Assembly: GCA_947384955.1 (NCBI GenBank)
Contig: CANDJC010000003.1
Location: 1 to 64,000 of the forward strand
Origin: an uncultured Eubacterium sp.
Lineage (GTDB): Bacteria > Bacillota > Clostridia > Lachnospirales > Lachnospiraceae
Direction of reading: 5' to 3'
Length of the DNA stretch: 64,000 nucleotides
The stretch's first letter is position 1. Every line of letters starts with the position of its first letter. The notes under the pieces were generated by a model. The model was not told the DNA's origin, did not search any database, and saw only the letters and a program-made list of their open reading frames with translations. The translations under genes and the position numbers were made by a program. Positions 1-8,819 of this stretch are shown here, in pieces.

Positions 1-148
1 GCCGCCTGGTTATTGTGGCAGAATGCTAAGGGATTCTAAACATTCCTCCAATGTCCCAGGAATCCGGTGCATCTTCCCGTCACCCGGCTGGTTTTCACTG
101 GCTTTACATGAAAAACTGTAAGGTCCGAGGGGCCACAGCATCCCCCCA
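1..148 (+). repeat. Structured dispersed element, copy A (right half)
   Basis: Right half of the dispersed stem-loop element; the left half lies outside the window. It shows the central GCCGCCTGG, the second stem (GCAGAATGCTAAGGGATTC) and an outer arm of the GGTGCATCTTCCCG family. It ends near TTTACATGAAA, facing the HigA-like gene. Just after that end (about 121-148) comes CCGAGGGGCCAC followed by a C-run, which resembles the opposite terminus of the same element, so a second fragment may be joined here. Same orientation as copies C and E. Confidence 0.75.
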
Positions 149-158
149 TTCTGAACTG

Positions 159-455
159 CTACATGTTTTGCGCTGTCTGTTTTGGAATAAACTCCAGCTT
201 TAATGTCATCCCCATTCCGTCAGCAAGGCGTTTTAGCAGATTTAACGATGGATTTCTCGTACCATTTTCCAGTTTGCTTATATCAGTCTGGTCTATCCCG
301 GTCCTCTCAGCCAGTTCCTTTTGTGTCAGATTCTGAGAAATCCTCGCATCTGTAATTGCCCGTATCACATCCATTTCTGGCTGGATATCCTCCCATTCTC
401 TTTTAAATTCTTCATTCTGTAACTGCTCATTTAAATAATTATCTAATGTCTTCAT
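159..455 (-). CDS. XRE-family antitoxin-like regulator (HigA type)
   Basis: Small cytoplasmic DNA-binding protein of about 98 aa. The C-terminal two thirds is a helix-turn-helix: NLTQKELAERTGIDQTDISKLENG is the classic XRE pattern (residues about 42-65), preceded by a charged helix (NEEFKREWEDIQPE) common in HigA/RelB-type antitoxins. I chose the ATG at 455, which has GGTGAG five bases upstream and lies just after the stop of the upstream toxin remnant; an ATG at 467 is possible but has no properly spaced ribosome site. In HigBA systems the toxin gene comes first, and here the sequence upstream keeps only a toxin tail. It is bracketed by repeat copies A and B. It may now be an orphan antitoxin or regulator. 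Confidence 0.8.
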   Translation of the reverse strand: MKTLDNYLNEQLQNEEFKREWEDIQPEMDVIRAITDARISQNLTQKELAERTGIDQTDISKLENGTRNPSLNLLKRLADGMGMTLKLEFIPKQTAQNM

Positions 456-460
456 TCTTC

Positions 461-559
461 TCACCATACCTTTCTATAAAATTTCTTCTGTATTTTTCGG
501 CGAGTTCTATTCCGCTTTTGGTGTTTGTAAGCTGTTACCCAAAAATACCTACACTGCTG
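461..559 (-). pseudogene. Remnant of HigB/RelE-type toxin C-terminus
   Basis: An open frame ends in TGA a few bases before the HigA-like start. Its last 30 or so residues are very basic (YKHQKRNRTRRKIQKKFY), like the C-terminal ends of RelE/HigB ribonuclease toxins. Upstream of about 559 the frame runs into 24-bp tandem repeats and repeat copy B, so the toxin N-terminus and core are gone. Assignment as a toxin rests on position, basic composition and the adjacent antitoxin; it is an inference. Confidence 0.45.
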
Positions 560-655
560 CCAGAATCTTTCATCCAACTCCTTGCCAGAATCTTTCTTCC
601 AACTCCCGCCAGAATCTTTCTTCCAACTCCCGCCAGAATGTTCCATCTAACGCCC
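560..655. repeat. 24-bp tandem repeat, about 4 units
   Basis: Four consecutive units of about 24 bp starting with GCCAGAAT and ending in CCAACTCCC (starts near 560, 584, 608 and 632, first unit 25 bp). The second and third are identical; the last diverges into the terminus of repeat copy B (GCCCGCCAGAAACC). The array sits exactly where the toxin gene is broken, so it looks like local amplification of the element end. Confidence 0.85.
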
Positions 656-945
656 GCCAGAAACCAGCCGGGAGAGGAGATTTGCCCGGTCTTCCAGCGG
701 CATTGGAAGAATGTTTAGAATCCCTTAGCTTTCTGCTCATTAACCAGGCGGCGAAGCCGGAGCGGCACCGGTAGCTGCTGGCATTCAGCCAGGGCGAATA
801 GGTGCCGCGTCCCGTCCGGGGCCACTGTGTAAATGCAGAACGCTTAGGGATTCTTAACATTCTGGAGCCGCCGCTGGAAGACCGGGCAAATCTCCTCTCC
901 CGGCGTCCGAGGGGCCACACAGCCACACAGCCCCACCCCACACAC
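632..945 (-). repeat. Structured dispersed element, copy B
   Basis: Full copy in the opposite orientation to copy A. Outer arms at about 665-699 and 866-900 form a perfect 35-bp inverted repeat (arm core GGAGATTTGCCCGGTC). Inside are the second stem (AGAATGTTTAGAATCCC with GGGATTCTTAACATTCT), an inner stem GCGGCACC with GGTGCCGC, and a five-base-loop hairpin CTGGC-ATTCA-GCCAG. The distal end lies about 10 bp from the stop codon of the ABC permease. Confidence 0.9.
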
Positions 946-953
946 ATCTCCCT

Positions 954-3305
954 CTATTCCCCGGCAAGCATCACCCGCGGCACAATCCTTCGTATCCGCA
1001 GCGACAGCACACAGGTAATTCCAAATGCATATACAACCATCCCTGCCCCGGCTGCCGCCAGAAATCCTCCCGGTATAGCAAAGGTGCATTTTAAAATTCC
1101 TATTCCGCTTAAAAACAGAGCTATCAGAGGATTAATCAGCACACTGTTTATCAGAATTCCCGCAGTCATAGAAAGCACCATCGGCGGCATAAAGCATAAC
1201 GCTGTCTGCAAAACAAGCTGTCCCGCCGTATATCCAAGCGCTTTGAGTATGCCGTATTCCTGTTTTTTGTGGTTCAGCATCGTCCTTACGAGCAGATACA
1301 GCACAAATGCAATGACAACCGCGCTCAGAACCAGAATACAGACTACGATAATTTTCATCAGCGTTACATAAACATTTGCTGTTCCATCCAGAATTGACAC
1401 GATATTGACAGCCGTGCTGATGCCGCCCTGCATCTTTGTTTTGATTTCTTCATTAAATGCATCAATATCTGTCCCCTCTTTCAGATTCAGATAATAACAG
1501 GTCTGCTGAAACCTTCCCATGCGCTCATAACCGGCCCGGGTGAGCAGACAGTCTTTTCCCAGGTTATTGCTAATCTGTGTAAATCCGCAGATTAAGTATT
1601 TCTCTTCTGCCCCTTCTGCTGCAAGCGTGATTTCGTCTCCAATCCGAAGCCCCCGCTGTTTTGCATATTTAACTGCGACCGCTGTTTCGTTATCATATTT
1701 AGGAAATCTTCCTTCTACGCAGACACTCTGGTTATTCACCATAGAAAAATCATCTGACATTGTAGCTGTAAGCTCGATTCCATCTGCATGCCGCACCTGT
1801 ATGCTGCTGTAAAGATATATTTTTTCCACACGTTTATCATCAGCCATCCGCTGCAGAAATTCCTCTTCCCGCTCAGATATCACACTGATGCTGCTGTCTG
1901 CTGTTTCACCGACCACAAGATTTACAAAGGGTGTCATATCTGCAATCATATTTTTCACCATAACCCCCGAAAATACGACGACGAGGGAAAGTACAAAAAC
2001 CGTAATGCAGATAATCACATTCTGCCTGATATTTGAACACGCTATTTTCAAAGCCAGCGCGATATTGACCGGCATGCTGCCTGTATCTAGCGGAATTCTG
2101 TTCTTTTTAAAATTATGTGTTTTCACCCCCTGGCGCAGTGCAAGAACCGGCTCTATCTTTCTTATTTTCCAGGAAGAGAATAAAACCGCCGCTGTCACCG
2201 AGCCGCCTAAAATGCCAAGTACAGCAAAGCATGGCAGAGGAAGAAAACGGATTTCATAAGGAATGCCTGTCTGGGAAACCATCATGAGATTGACTCCCGG
2301 AAACAACAGGTAAGATACACCGATTCCAGCTGCCGCGCTTAATATCGAAATCCCCAGATACTGCAGCAGAAGCTGGCAGATAAGCTGTGCGCCTGTGTAT
2401 CCTGCCGCCTTTAGCGCACCGAAGCTTTTCATATTCTCCTGAATGTCATTTAAAATATTAGAACTGATTACCACCAGCGCAATCAGCAGTATGAATAATG
2501 CCATAGCACTGACTATGCCGGAACAAATCATCTGCGAAATATAGCGGGAAGCGGAAACCAGCGTATAAGAGTTGCTCAGAATGCGGATATTTGGATATCT
2601 GGCTGATATCTTATTTTTAAGCGACGCTTCGAACTCATCGCTTTTTGATTTATCCTGTATCCGCACCGAAAGCATAACCGAATTTACCGCATAGCCTTTT
2701 TCTTTCAGTTCCTGATACTCTTCTTCTGTTAAAAGGAGCGTACACATGCTGCAGTTATGCGAGCCTGCCATAACACTGTTGAGAAAACCGCTGACCGGAT
2801 AGCTGACCGAATGGCTGCCGGTACTGATTTTAATTGTCTTTCCAACAGCAATATCCCCGGTTTTATAAAGCATCGGAAGGTATATGCCCTGTACAGCATT
2901 CCCTTCTTCTACAATCTGAACTTTTCCTATGGGCCGTTTTAGAGCTTCCTGTTTTGGCAGAACAATAAATTCCGTGCTGATTTCTCCGCCGTTATAATCA
3001 AAGGAAGCATCCATTTGCAGACAGTCAGAGATATAAAAGCCGGTAACGCTGCTGTCCTTTCTGAGTATATCCGCCAGATTTTCCTTTAATTCCTCATTGT
3101 TATCATCCAGTATAAAAATGGAATGTTCGCTGTTCAGCTTTTCATGGCAGCGTTCAAAATTTTGTTTGTAATCCATTGCTAACATCAGCCATATATTGAG
3201 CATGCATGCCGCAAGAAGCATCAGCACCGCAATCGCTGCGCTCTGCCCCTTTGCCCTTCGAAGACCCGATTTTATCAAGAGCAGATTTTTTAACACAATT
3301 ACCAC
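954..3305 (-). CDS. ABC transporter permease, FtsX/MacB type
   Basis: Integral membrane permease of 783 aa, likely the transmembrane half of an exporter for a peptide, lipid or antimicrobial. It has an N-terminal membrane helix (residues about 20-45), an extracytoplasmic region, three helices of a first FtsX domain (about 255-400), a second extracellular region (about 450-640) and a second FtsX domain (about 660-775), the layout of duplicated FtsX-like permeases. Translation probably starts at GTG 3305, overlapping the last codons of the upstream ATPase by 7 bp, so the two are translationally coupled. Length exceeds BceB-type permeases. The substrate cannot be read from sequence. Confidence 0.88.
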   Translation of the reverse strand: MVIVLKNLLLIKSGLRRAKGQSAAIAVLMLLAACMLNIWLMLAMDYKQNFERCHEKLNSEHSIFILDDNNEELKENLADILRKDSSVTGFYISDCLQMDASFDYNGGEISTEFIVLPKQEALKRPIGKVQIVEEGNAVQGIYLPMLYKTGDIAVGKTIKISTGSHSVSYPVSGFLNSVMAGSHNCSMCTLLLTEEEYQELKEKGYAVNSVMLSVRIQDKSKSDEFEASLKNKISARYPNIRILSNSYTLVSASRYISQMICSGIVSAMALFILLIALVVISSNILNDIQENMKSFGALKAAGYTGAQLICQLLLQYLGISILSAAAGIGVSYLLFPGVNLMMVSQTGIPYEIRFLPLPCFAVLGILGGSVTAAVLFSSWKIRKIEPVLALRQGVKTHNFKKNRIPLDTGSMPVNIALALKIACSNIRQNVIICITVFVLSLVVVFSGVMVKNMIADMTPFVNLVVGETADSSISVISEREEEFLQRMADDKRVEKIYLYSSIQVRHADGIELTATMSDDFSMVNNQSVCVEGRFPKYDNETAVAVKYAKQRGLRIGDEITLAAEGAEEKYLICGFTQISNNLGKDCLLTRAGYERMGRFQQTCYYLNLKEGTDIDAFNEEIKTKMQGGISTAVNIVSILDGTANVYVTLMKIIVVCILVLSAVVIAFVLYLLVRTMLNHKKQEYGILKALGYTAGQLVLQTALCFMPPMVLSMTAGILINSVLINPLIALFLSGIGILKCTFAIPGGFLAAAGAGMVVYAFGITCVLSLRIRRIVPRVMLAGE

Positions 3306-4057
3306 CCCATTTCCGAAAGAAAAGCTGACAGTTTTTCATGCCTTGCCATGTCGCCGTGCTGATATCTGCCAAGATGGCATTCACCTAAAATGCTGCCGTC
3401 TTTTAAATACAAAATGCGATTTCCGCGCCTGGCAGAACGCATATCATGGGTTACCATAACCACGCTCTGTCCTGATTCGTGAAATCTGCTGAGCATATCC
3501 AGCACATCCAGCCCCGTTTTTGAATTCAAAGCTCCGGTCGGCTCGTCTGCAAACAGTATTTTAGGTGAATTAATCAGTCCCCGTACAATCCCGACGCGCT
3601 GTGCCTCCCCGCCGGATATCTGTGTTGGAAACTTTTTCTGCATCTCTTTTGTAATTCCGGCTTTTTCAAATAATTCCTGTGCCCTGGCAGTCAGCGCCTT
3701 TTTATCTTTTGTCACAAGCAGCCCGGCTGCAAGCACATTGTCTAACAGACTCATGCTGTCGATTAAATAAATCTGCTGGAAGACAAATCCGCAGTTTCTG
3801 CGCCTGAACAGCGCCAGTTCATCTGTGCTGCAGCCGGATATCTTACGGCCTGCGAATGTAATCGTGCCGAGCGTCGGTGTGTCCATTCCTGAAAGCGCAT
3901 ACATCAGTGTTGATTTTCCGGCGCCGCTTGCTCCCATAATAACGGTAAAATCCCCTTCGTACAGTTCCAGGCTGATGTTTTTTAATATATGCTGCATGGA
4001 GCCTGCGTTTGAAAAAGACTTGCTTAGATTTTCTGTTTTGATGAGAATCTGATTCAT
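3299..4057 (-). CDS. ABC transporter ATP-binding protein (MacB/LolD-like)
   Basis: Cytoplasmic ATPase of 252 aa driving the FtsX permease encoded directly downstream. Walker A GASGAGKST is at residues 42-50, signature SGGEAQR near 145 and Walker B ILFADEPTGAL near 165-175, followed by the switch His in VTHD. The EPTGALN text is typical of the MacB/LolD/FtsE subgroup. Start ATG 4057 is preceded by AAAGGAGGG. The upstream region holds OmpR-type direct repeats, which suggests control by the two-component system at 6.8-8.8 kb. Confidence 0.93.
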   Translation of the reverse strand: MNQILIKTENLSKSFSNAGSMQHILKNISLELYEGDFTVIMGASGAGKSTLMYALSGMDTPTLGTITFAGRKISGCSTDELALFRRRNCGFVFQQIYLIDSMSLLDNVLAAGLLVTKDKKALTARAQELFEKAGITKEMQKKFPTQISGGEAQRVGIVRGLINSPKILFADEPTGALNSKTGLDVLDMLSRFHESGQSVVMVTHDMRSARRGNRILYLKDGSILGECHLGRYQHGDMARHEKLSAFLSEMGW

Positions 4058-4083
4058 AGGGTATCCCTCCTTTTGATATCCTT

Positions 4084-4142
4084 TATTTTAGGGGATGAAC
4101 CCTTAAATGTCTTTATGGAATTCTTAAGTGTTTCTTAAATGC
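4084..4142 (-). promoter_or_regulatory. Putative response-regulator boxes and promoter of ABC operon
   Basis: Reading the minus strand, two adjacent 11-bp units (GCATTTAAGAA at 4142-4132, ACACTTAAGAA at 4131-4121) and a third similar half-site CATTTAAGG, 21 bp further on, precede a TAAAAT (4089-4084) that could be the -10 box. Direct repeats with 11-bp spacing are the usual target of OmpR/VanR-family regulators, and such a regulator is encoded at 6805-7488. The link is an inference. Confidence 0.55.
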
Positions 4143-4286
4143 TGTGTGATGCCAGAGAGGGTACGGCTTCTGAAAAATAATGGGGATGCATTTTTATATA
4201 TTTCATGTTATACTGACTAAAGAATCTGTTTCCATTAAATCTTTGCAGACATGCTCTGCCACACAAAAACAGAAGGGAGCGTTATT

Positions 4287-4844
4287 ATGTTACAGGCATT
4301 AAAGCAAACCGGCCCTTATACAGAAGAGGATTACTATGGCCTGCCTGAAAATATACATGCCGAACTGATTGACGGACAGTTTTATAATATGGCTGCTCCA
4401 GGCCGTACTCATCAGGAAATACTGGGTGCGCTGCACTTTCAGATTTATCAGCATATTTTATCTAAGAACGGTCCGTGTAAGGTCTATCCGGCTCCATTTG
4501 CTGTAAAGCTGTTTCATCATGATAAAACGATTGTAGAACCGGATATCAGCGTCATTTGCAAACCTGAGAGGCTTACAGAGAAAGGATGCACGGGTGCGCC
4601 GGACTGGATTATTGAAATCGTATCTCCCAGCAATCCCGGCCACGATTATGTACGAAAACTGAATTTATACATGGACGCTGGTGTCCGCGAATACTGGATT
4701 GTAAATCCCATGACAAATAAAACGGCCGTTTACTGTCTTTCGGAAGATCCTGGATTTTCAATGGAAACCTATAGTTTTCAGGACAGCATAAAAGCTGGTA
4801 TTTTTGATGACTTATGGATAGATTTCAGGGAAATCAGCAGATAG
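4287..4844 (+). CDS. Uma2-family (DUF820) restriction-endonuclease-fold protein
   Basis: Protein of 185 aa with the PD-(D/E)XK-fold Uma2 signature: AELIDGQFYNMAAPGRTHQ (residues about 26-44), VEPDISVIC (about 88-96), PDWIIEIVSPSNP and the terminal GVREYWIVNP motif. The family is widespread, often in many copies, and its role is unproven; nuclease activity is inferred from the fold. Start at ATG 4287 has AGAAGGGAG at 4271-4279; a further in-frame ATG at 4251 has no ribosome site. A second, internally deleted Uma2 lies at 17515-17973. Monocistronic. Confidence 0.85.
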   Translation: MLQALKQTGPYTEEDYYGLPENIHAELIDGQFYNMAAPGRTHQEILGALHFQIYQHILSKNGPCKVYPAPFAVKLFHHDKTIVEPDISVICKPERLTEKGCTGAPDWIIEIVSPSNPGHDYVRKLNLYMDAGVREYWIVNPMTNKTAVYCLSEDPGFSMETYSFQDSIKAGIFDDLWIDFREISR

Positions 4845-4896
4845 CCCGGCATCGTCCTCAGCACTCTGTCCGGACAGAAGCCAGGCTGCGTGAAAC

Positions 4897-6588
4897 TTAT
4901 TTTTCTGCCAGCCTGACCCGGCACTGTTTTTTATAGCATGCTATCCCGTATTTCAGTATGTTTTCCACCCCGTCATCTTCCAGCACGTCTTCATATCTGG
5001 TATGCTCTGTCTGTTTTAATGCTTCTTCGCATGCAGCGTCCAGATTTCCGTCATGCGCATATTTTACTTCTATTATAATACCCATGTCTCCGCTGTCCGG
5101 TTCCACAAGGATATCCGCATAGCCTTCGCCCGCCTCCCGGTTAGATGTCACTCCCCAGCGGTCTTTCACTCCCAGTATTCCGATTAAAACGCCGTGGTAA
5201 AAGTTTTCCTTCATTTCCTTTCTGGCGGCTGTGTCGCGGATGCTGATGGTTTTTCTGAGATATGCCGTGAACATCTTCTCCGCATTTTCCGCATCCTGAT
5301 TCTGCAGCGCATCGCAGAAGCGGTTCAGCGTTTCCCCGTCTGCCCGCACATTTTCCTGAAAATATTCCATAATCTGCGTCACAAAGATATCGCGCACTTC
5401 CAGATTGGGTATGGCCAGCTTCATCAGCCTCCCCTCCGCTTTTCCGCGCTGGGTCAGGTATCCGGTTGTGAAAAGCAGGCTGAAGATATTGTCCGCCGGC
5501 TGGTAAATCTCAGGGTACGTCAGCTCCTGGCGGATTTCCTTTGCTATCACGCCGCCTGCCACCAGATGCTCAATCTCACGCTTCGTTCCGGCGTTTGCCG
5601 CTTCTTCTATAAAGCGCTTCACCGCATCATTGCCGCTTGTATTAATCCAGTAGTTCTCCGGCTGCGCCTCCCTGTCGCCCAGCAGTGAATCACAGTAATT
5701 TAAAACATCCCACGGACAGTATACCTGCACATTTCCAAACTGATAGCCGTCATACCATTTCTTTGCCGTTTCATAACTGTCCGGATATCCATAATACTCT
5801 AAAAGCGCTTTTACTTCTGTATCTGTAAATCCAAAATATTCTGAAAAACGCACGTCCGTAATGGAGCGCACCTTCAGATTATTGAGCCCTGTAAAAATGC
5901 TTTCCTTTGAAATCCGCAAGCATCCGGTCAGCACTGCAAATTTCAGGCTGCTGTTCGTTTTCAGGGCCTGCCCGAGCAGGCTGCAAATCAGTGAAATCAT
6001 CTGGTTATAGTATCCGTTTGCATGTGCCTTTGCCAGAGGCACATCGTATTCATCAATCAGCAGTATCACTTTTTTGTTATAATGTTTTTCCAGCATTCCC
6101 GACAGCAGTTTCAGGCTGCTGGCAAGTGTACCCTCATTCATGTTTTTATCCAGAAGCTCTTTATACTCTGCTTTGTCATAATCATTCAGTTTTTCACTGT
6201 CTAATAAAAAATAGAATTTTGCGACAGCTTCCGTAATAATCTGAACCGCCATCTGATATGCTGTTTCATAGGAATACGCATCAATCCCCTTCAGGGATAC
6301 AGACACTACCGGATATCTGCCCATGTGCTTCTCGCATAACGCAGCCTCTTTTGAAATTTCCAGTCCGTCAAAAATGCTTTTATCCCCGTCCATGGAAAAG
6401 AAGTGCTCCAGCATGCTCATACTCAGCGATTTTCCAAATCTCCGCGGCCGCGTAAACAGGTTTACCGCATCCCAGTTACGAAGCAGTTCAGCGATAAGCC
6501 CCGTTTTGTCAATATAGTAAAAATCTTCTTTTCTAATCTCTTCAAAATTTTCAATTCCAATAGGAATTTTCTTTTTCCATGTCTTCAA
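4897..6588 (-). CDS. AAA-ATPase-like / DUF1703 PD-(D/E)XK nuclease family protein
   Basis: Protein of 563 aa. The N-terminus has the AAA-ATPase-like signature IPIGIENFEEIRKEDFYYID followed by TRPRRFGKSLSMSM (P-loop variant, residues about 45-60) and the Walker B-like VILLIDEYDVPL near 175. The C-terminal part has the PD-(D/E)XK-like DUF1703 region (ADILVEPD...GIIIEVKYA, about 490-510). Such proteins are multi-copy in gut Firmicutes and Bacteroidetes; a role in defence or mobile DNA has been suggested, but I know of no proven function. It is intact here, between a Uma2 gene and a divergent two-component operon. Confidence 0.85.
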   Translation of the reverse strand: MKTWKKKIPIGIENFEEIRKEDFYYIDKTGLIAELLRNWDAVNLFTRPRRFGKSLSMSMLEHFFSMDGDKSIFDGLEISKEAALCEKHMGRYPVVSVSLKGIDAYSYETAYQMAVQIITEAVAKFYFLLDSEKLNDYDKAEYKELLDKNMNEGTLASSLKLLSGMLEKHYNKKVILLIDEYDVPLAKAHANGYYNQMISLICSLLGQALKTNSSLKFAVLTGCLRISKESIFTGLNNLKVRSITDVRFSEYFGFTDTEVKALLEYYGYPDSYETAKKWYDGYQFGNVQVYCPWDVLNYCDSLLGDREAQPENYWINTSGNDAVKRFIEEAANAGTKREIEHLVAGGVIAKEIRQELTYPEIYQPADNIFSLLFTTGYLTQRGKAEGRLMKLAIPNLEVRDIFVTQIMEYFQENVRADGETLNRFCDALQNQDAENAEKMFTAYLRKTISIRDTAARKEMKENFYHGVLIGILGVKDRWGVTSNREAGEGYADILVEPDSGDMGIIIEVKYAHDGNLDAACEEALKQTEHTRYEDVLEDDGVENILKYGIACYKKQCRVRLAEK

Positions 6589-6723
6589 TTATTTCTGCCC
6601 TCCTTCCTTCATTCTGTCCGCTTCCCGCGTAAATATATTATAACAGCTGCGCAGCGGCTTTTCTATAAAAAGATTCTTATAAAGAGACGGCCTGAAGATT
6701 CGCAGCGCACTCCTGCCGGCAGC

Positions 6724-6751
6724 TTGTAATTTCAAAAATATCTGATATAAT
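6724..6751 (+). promoter_or_regulatory. Promoter of the two-component operon
   Basis: TTGTAA (6724-6729) and TATAAT (6746-6751) separated by 16 bp, about 50 bp before the response-regulator start. Good match to a vegetative sigma promoter. Confidence 0.6.
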
Positions 6752-6804
6752 GATACCCAGAAGACATCCCGCACAAAATACCAGTCCCGCTTTTGGAGGT
6801 TCCC

Positions 6805-7488
6805 ATGCAGTACGACTGCCTGATTATAGACGATGAAAAAATGCTTGCTGACAGCACGGCAGAATATTTTAATTTATTTGAAGTAAAAACAGCCGCCGTA
6901 TACAGTGCGCAGGAATGCCGCTGTTTTCTCAAAAAAGACACGGCGCAGCTGCTGTTACTGGATATTAATCTCGCAGACAGCAGCGGTTTTGCCCTGTGCA
7001 AGGAACTGCGTGAGACAACCAGTATCCCGATTTTATTTATTTCCGCCAGATCAAGCGACGAAGATAAAATCACTGCCTTAAATATCGGCGGCGACGATTA
7101 TGTGCAAAAACCTTATTCCCTTGCCGTACTGCTGGCCAAAGTGAAAGCCGTACTGAAACGATACGGGCACAGCAGCCGGACGGACGGCTACACGGACGGG
7201 CGGATACATATTAATTTTGCGGCAAAACGTGTCCAGGTCAAAGGCAGCCCCGTAAAGCTGACGATGCTGGAATTTAAGCTGCTGTCGTATCTTGTCAGAA
7301 ACCGGGACAGAGTAATATCCAAGCAGGAGCTGTTTGAAAATGTCTGGGAGGATAAATTTACCGGCGACGGTACACTGAATGTCCACATAAGGAAAATTCG
7401 GGAGGCTGTTGAAGAAAATCCGAATCAGCCCGAGTATATCATTACATACTGGGGAGAGGGATACCGGTTTGAGGGAAACGGAACATGA
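6805..7488 (+). CDS. OmpR-family response regulator
   Basis: DNA-binding regulator of 227 aa. The receiver domain (1-115) has the acidic pair D9-D10, phosphoacceptor D53 in LLLLDINL, and the conserved Lys in DYVQKPYS. The C-terminal winged-helix (about 130-227) ends in HIRKIREAVEENPNQPEYIITYWGEGYRF, here abridged to its HIRKIREA and GEGYRF hallmarks. Start ATG 6805 has GGAGG at 6795-6799; an upstream TTG in frame is inside the ribosome site and was not used. Its stop overlaps the kinase start by 4 bp (ATGA). Likely regulates the ABC exporter nearby. Confidence 0.92.
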   Translation: MQYDCLIIDDEKMLADSTAEYFNLFEVKTAAVYSAQECRCFLKKDTAQLLLLDINLADSSGFALCKELRETTSIPILFISARSSDEDKITALNIGGDDYVQKPYSLAVLLAKVKAVLKRYGHSSRTDGYTDGRIHINFAAKRVQVKGSPVKLTMLEFKLLSYLVRNRDRVISKQELFENVWEDKFTGDGTLNVHIRKIREAVEENPNQPEYIITYWGEGYRFEGNGT

Positions 7489-8792
7489 AAAAGCCGATTG
7501 TTTTATTTTGCATTCTGCTGCCGTTTTTTCTGCAGGCGGCAGTTCTGATTTTTTTTACAGCCAGCACGCAGACTGTCCCGCAGGATACCATTGCTGTCAA
7601 CGAGATTTTAAAAACCGCTGAAGCTTATTTTCTGCAAAATTCACCAGATACTCCAAAAGCCGGCCAGGACGCTCCCGCCGCTTTGGATAGTTCTGCGCTG
7701 AAAAAACGTACGCTGCCAGATTTTGCGGTGCTTGATAAAAACGGGCATGTTTTATGGAAATCAAAGGACTCTGTCAGCGACAGCATACACGCTGCCATAC
7801 AGCACCGGGATACGATTCTGGATATCTGCCCGGACAACACCGCTGCAGGGAAGCTGATTATTGATAACACGGCAGACGAATTATTTGCCGCACAAAAACA
7901 AACTGCCGTCCGGCTGTTTACCGCTTTTTTGCTGCTGCAGGCATTTGTACTGGCTCTTTATGCCCTCTATTTCGAGCGGAACTTTATCCGTCCGTTTCAA
8001 AAGCTGGAGCATTTTGCGCAGCGCGTGGCAGGCGGCAATCTGGATATCCCGCTTGCCATGGACCGTAAAAATATATTCGGCGCATTTACCGAAAGCTTTG
8101 ACCTGATGCGTACCGAATTAAAAAACGCAAAACTTGCCGAGGCCCGGGCTAGTGAGGAGAAAAAAGAGCTTGCCGCAAAACTTTCCCACGACATCCGAAC
8201 ACCCGCCGCCAGCATTAAAGCCGCATCGGAACTTGGATTCGCGCTCTCTGAGTCGGAACGGATGAAAGATAACTACACACAGATTATCCGCAAAGCAGAC
8301 CAGATTAATGCGTTAATCACGGATTTATTTACAGCAACGCTCAAAGAACTGCGGCAGCTTCCGGTAGAGCCGTCTGATACTGACAGCCGCATACTCTGTA
8401 CCATGCTTGAAAATGCGGATTATCTGCACCGCGCCGTAATCCCGGATATCCCGGAATGTCTGCTTTACGCGGATAAGCTGCGCCTGCAGCAGGTTATTGA
8501 TAATATTTTCGCAAATTCCTACAAATACGCCGGTACCGATATCCGGGTAACCGCCTTAAGAAAAAACAAGTGCCTGATTCTGGAAATCGAAGATTACGGA
8601 GGCGGAGTCCCTTCAGAAGAACTCGCCCTGATAAAACAGAAATTCCAGCGCGGCAGCAACGCAAAGGATGTGGAAGGAGCCGGACTGGGCCTGTACATTT
8701 CAGATTATTTTATGCAGGAAATGGGCGGAGAGCTTGTCGTGGAAAACGGCTCAGACGGATTAAACGTGAAAGCCGTGATTATGCTGGCCTGA
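7485..8792 (+). CDS. Sensor histidine kinase
   Basis: Membrane sensor of 435 aa, partner of the response regulator with which its start codon overlaps. Membrane helix at about 3-25, extracytoplasmic region to about 143, second helix at about 144-163, HAMP-like linker, HisKA box LSHDIRTPAASIKAASELG with phosphoacceptor H235, and a HATPase domain with N-box DNIFANSYKYAG, G1 DYGGGVP and G2 GAGLGLYIS. The long extracellular domain sets it apart from the intramembrane-sensing BceS kinases. The signal sensed is unknown. Confidence 0.92.
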   Translation: MKKPIVLFCILLPFFLQAAVLIFFTASTQTVPQDTIAVNEILKTAEAYFLQNSPDTPKAGQDAPAALDSSALKKRTLPDFAVLDKNGHVLWKSKDSVSDSIHAAIQHRDTILDICPDNTAAGKLIIDNTADELFAAQKQTAVRLFTAFLLLQAFVLALYALYFERNFIRPFQKLEHFAQRVAGGNLDIPLAMDRKNIFGAFTESFDLMRTELKNAKLAEARASEEKKELAAKLSHDIRTPAASIKAASELGFALSESERMKDNYTQIIRKADQINALITDLFTATLKELRQLPVEPSDTDSRILCTMLENADYLHRAVIPDIPECLLYADKLRLQQVIDNIFANSYKYAGTDIRVTALRKNKCLILEIEDYGGGVPSEELALIKQKFQRGSNAKDVEGAGLGLYISDYFMQEMGGELVVENGSDGLNVKAVIMLA

Positions 8793-8819
8793 AACTATCA
8801 TTTCCAAGGAGGATTCTAA

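Noticed and set aside
560..655. CRISPR array from short regular repeats
   Set aside because: The 24-bp units are directly adjacent with no spacers, and there are no cas genes in the window.
570..1089. Several 60-190 codon frames across repeat copy B and the permease end
   Set aside because: They run through palindromic repeat DNA or antisense to the permease gene, with no ribosome sites and basic, low-quality composition.
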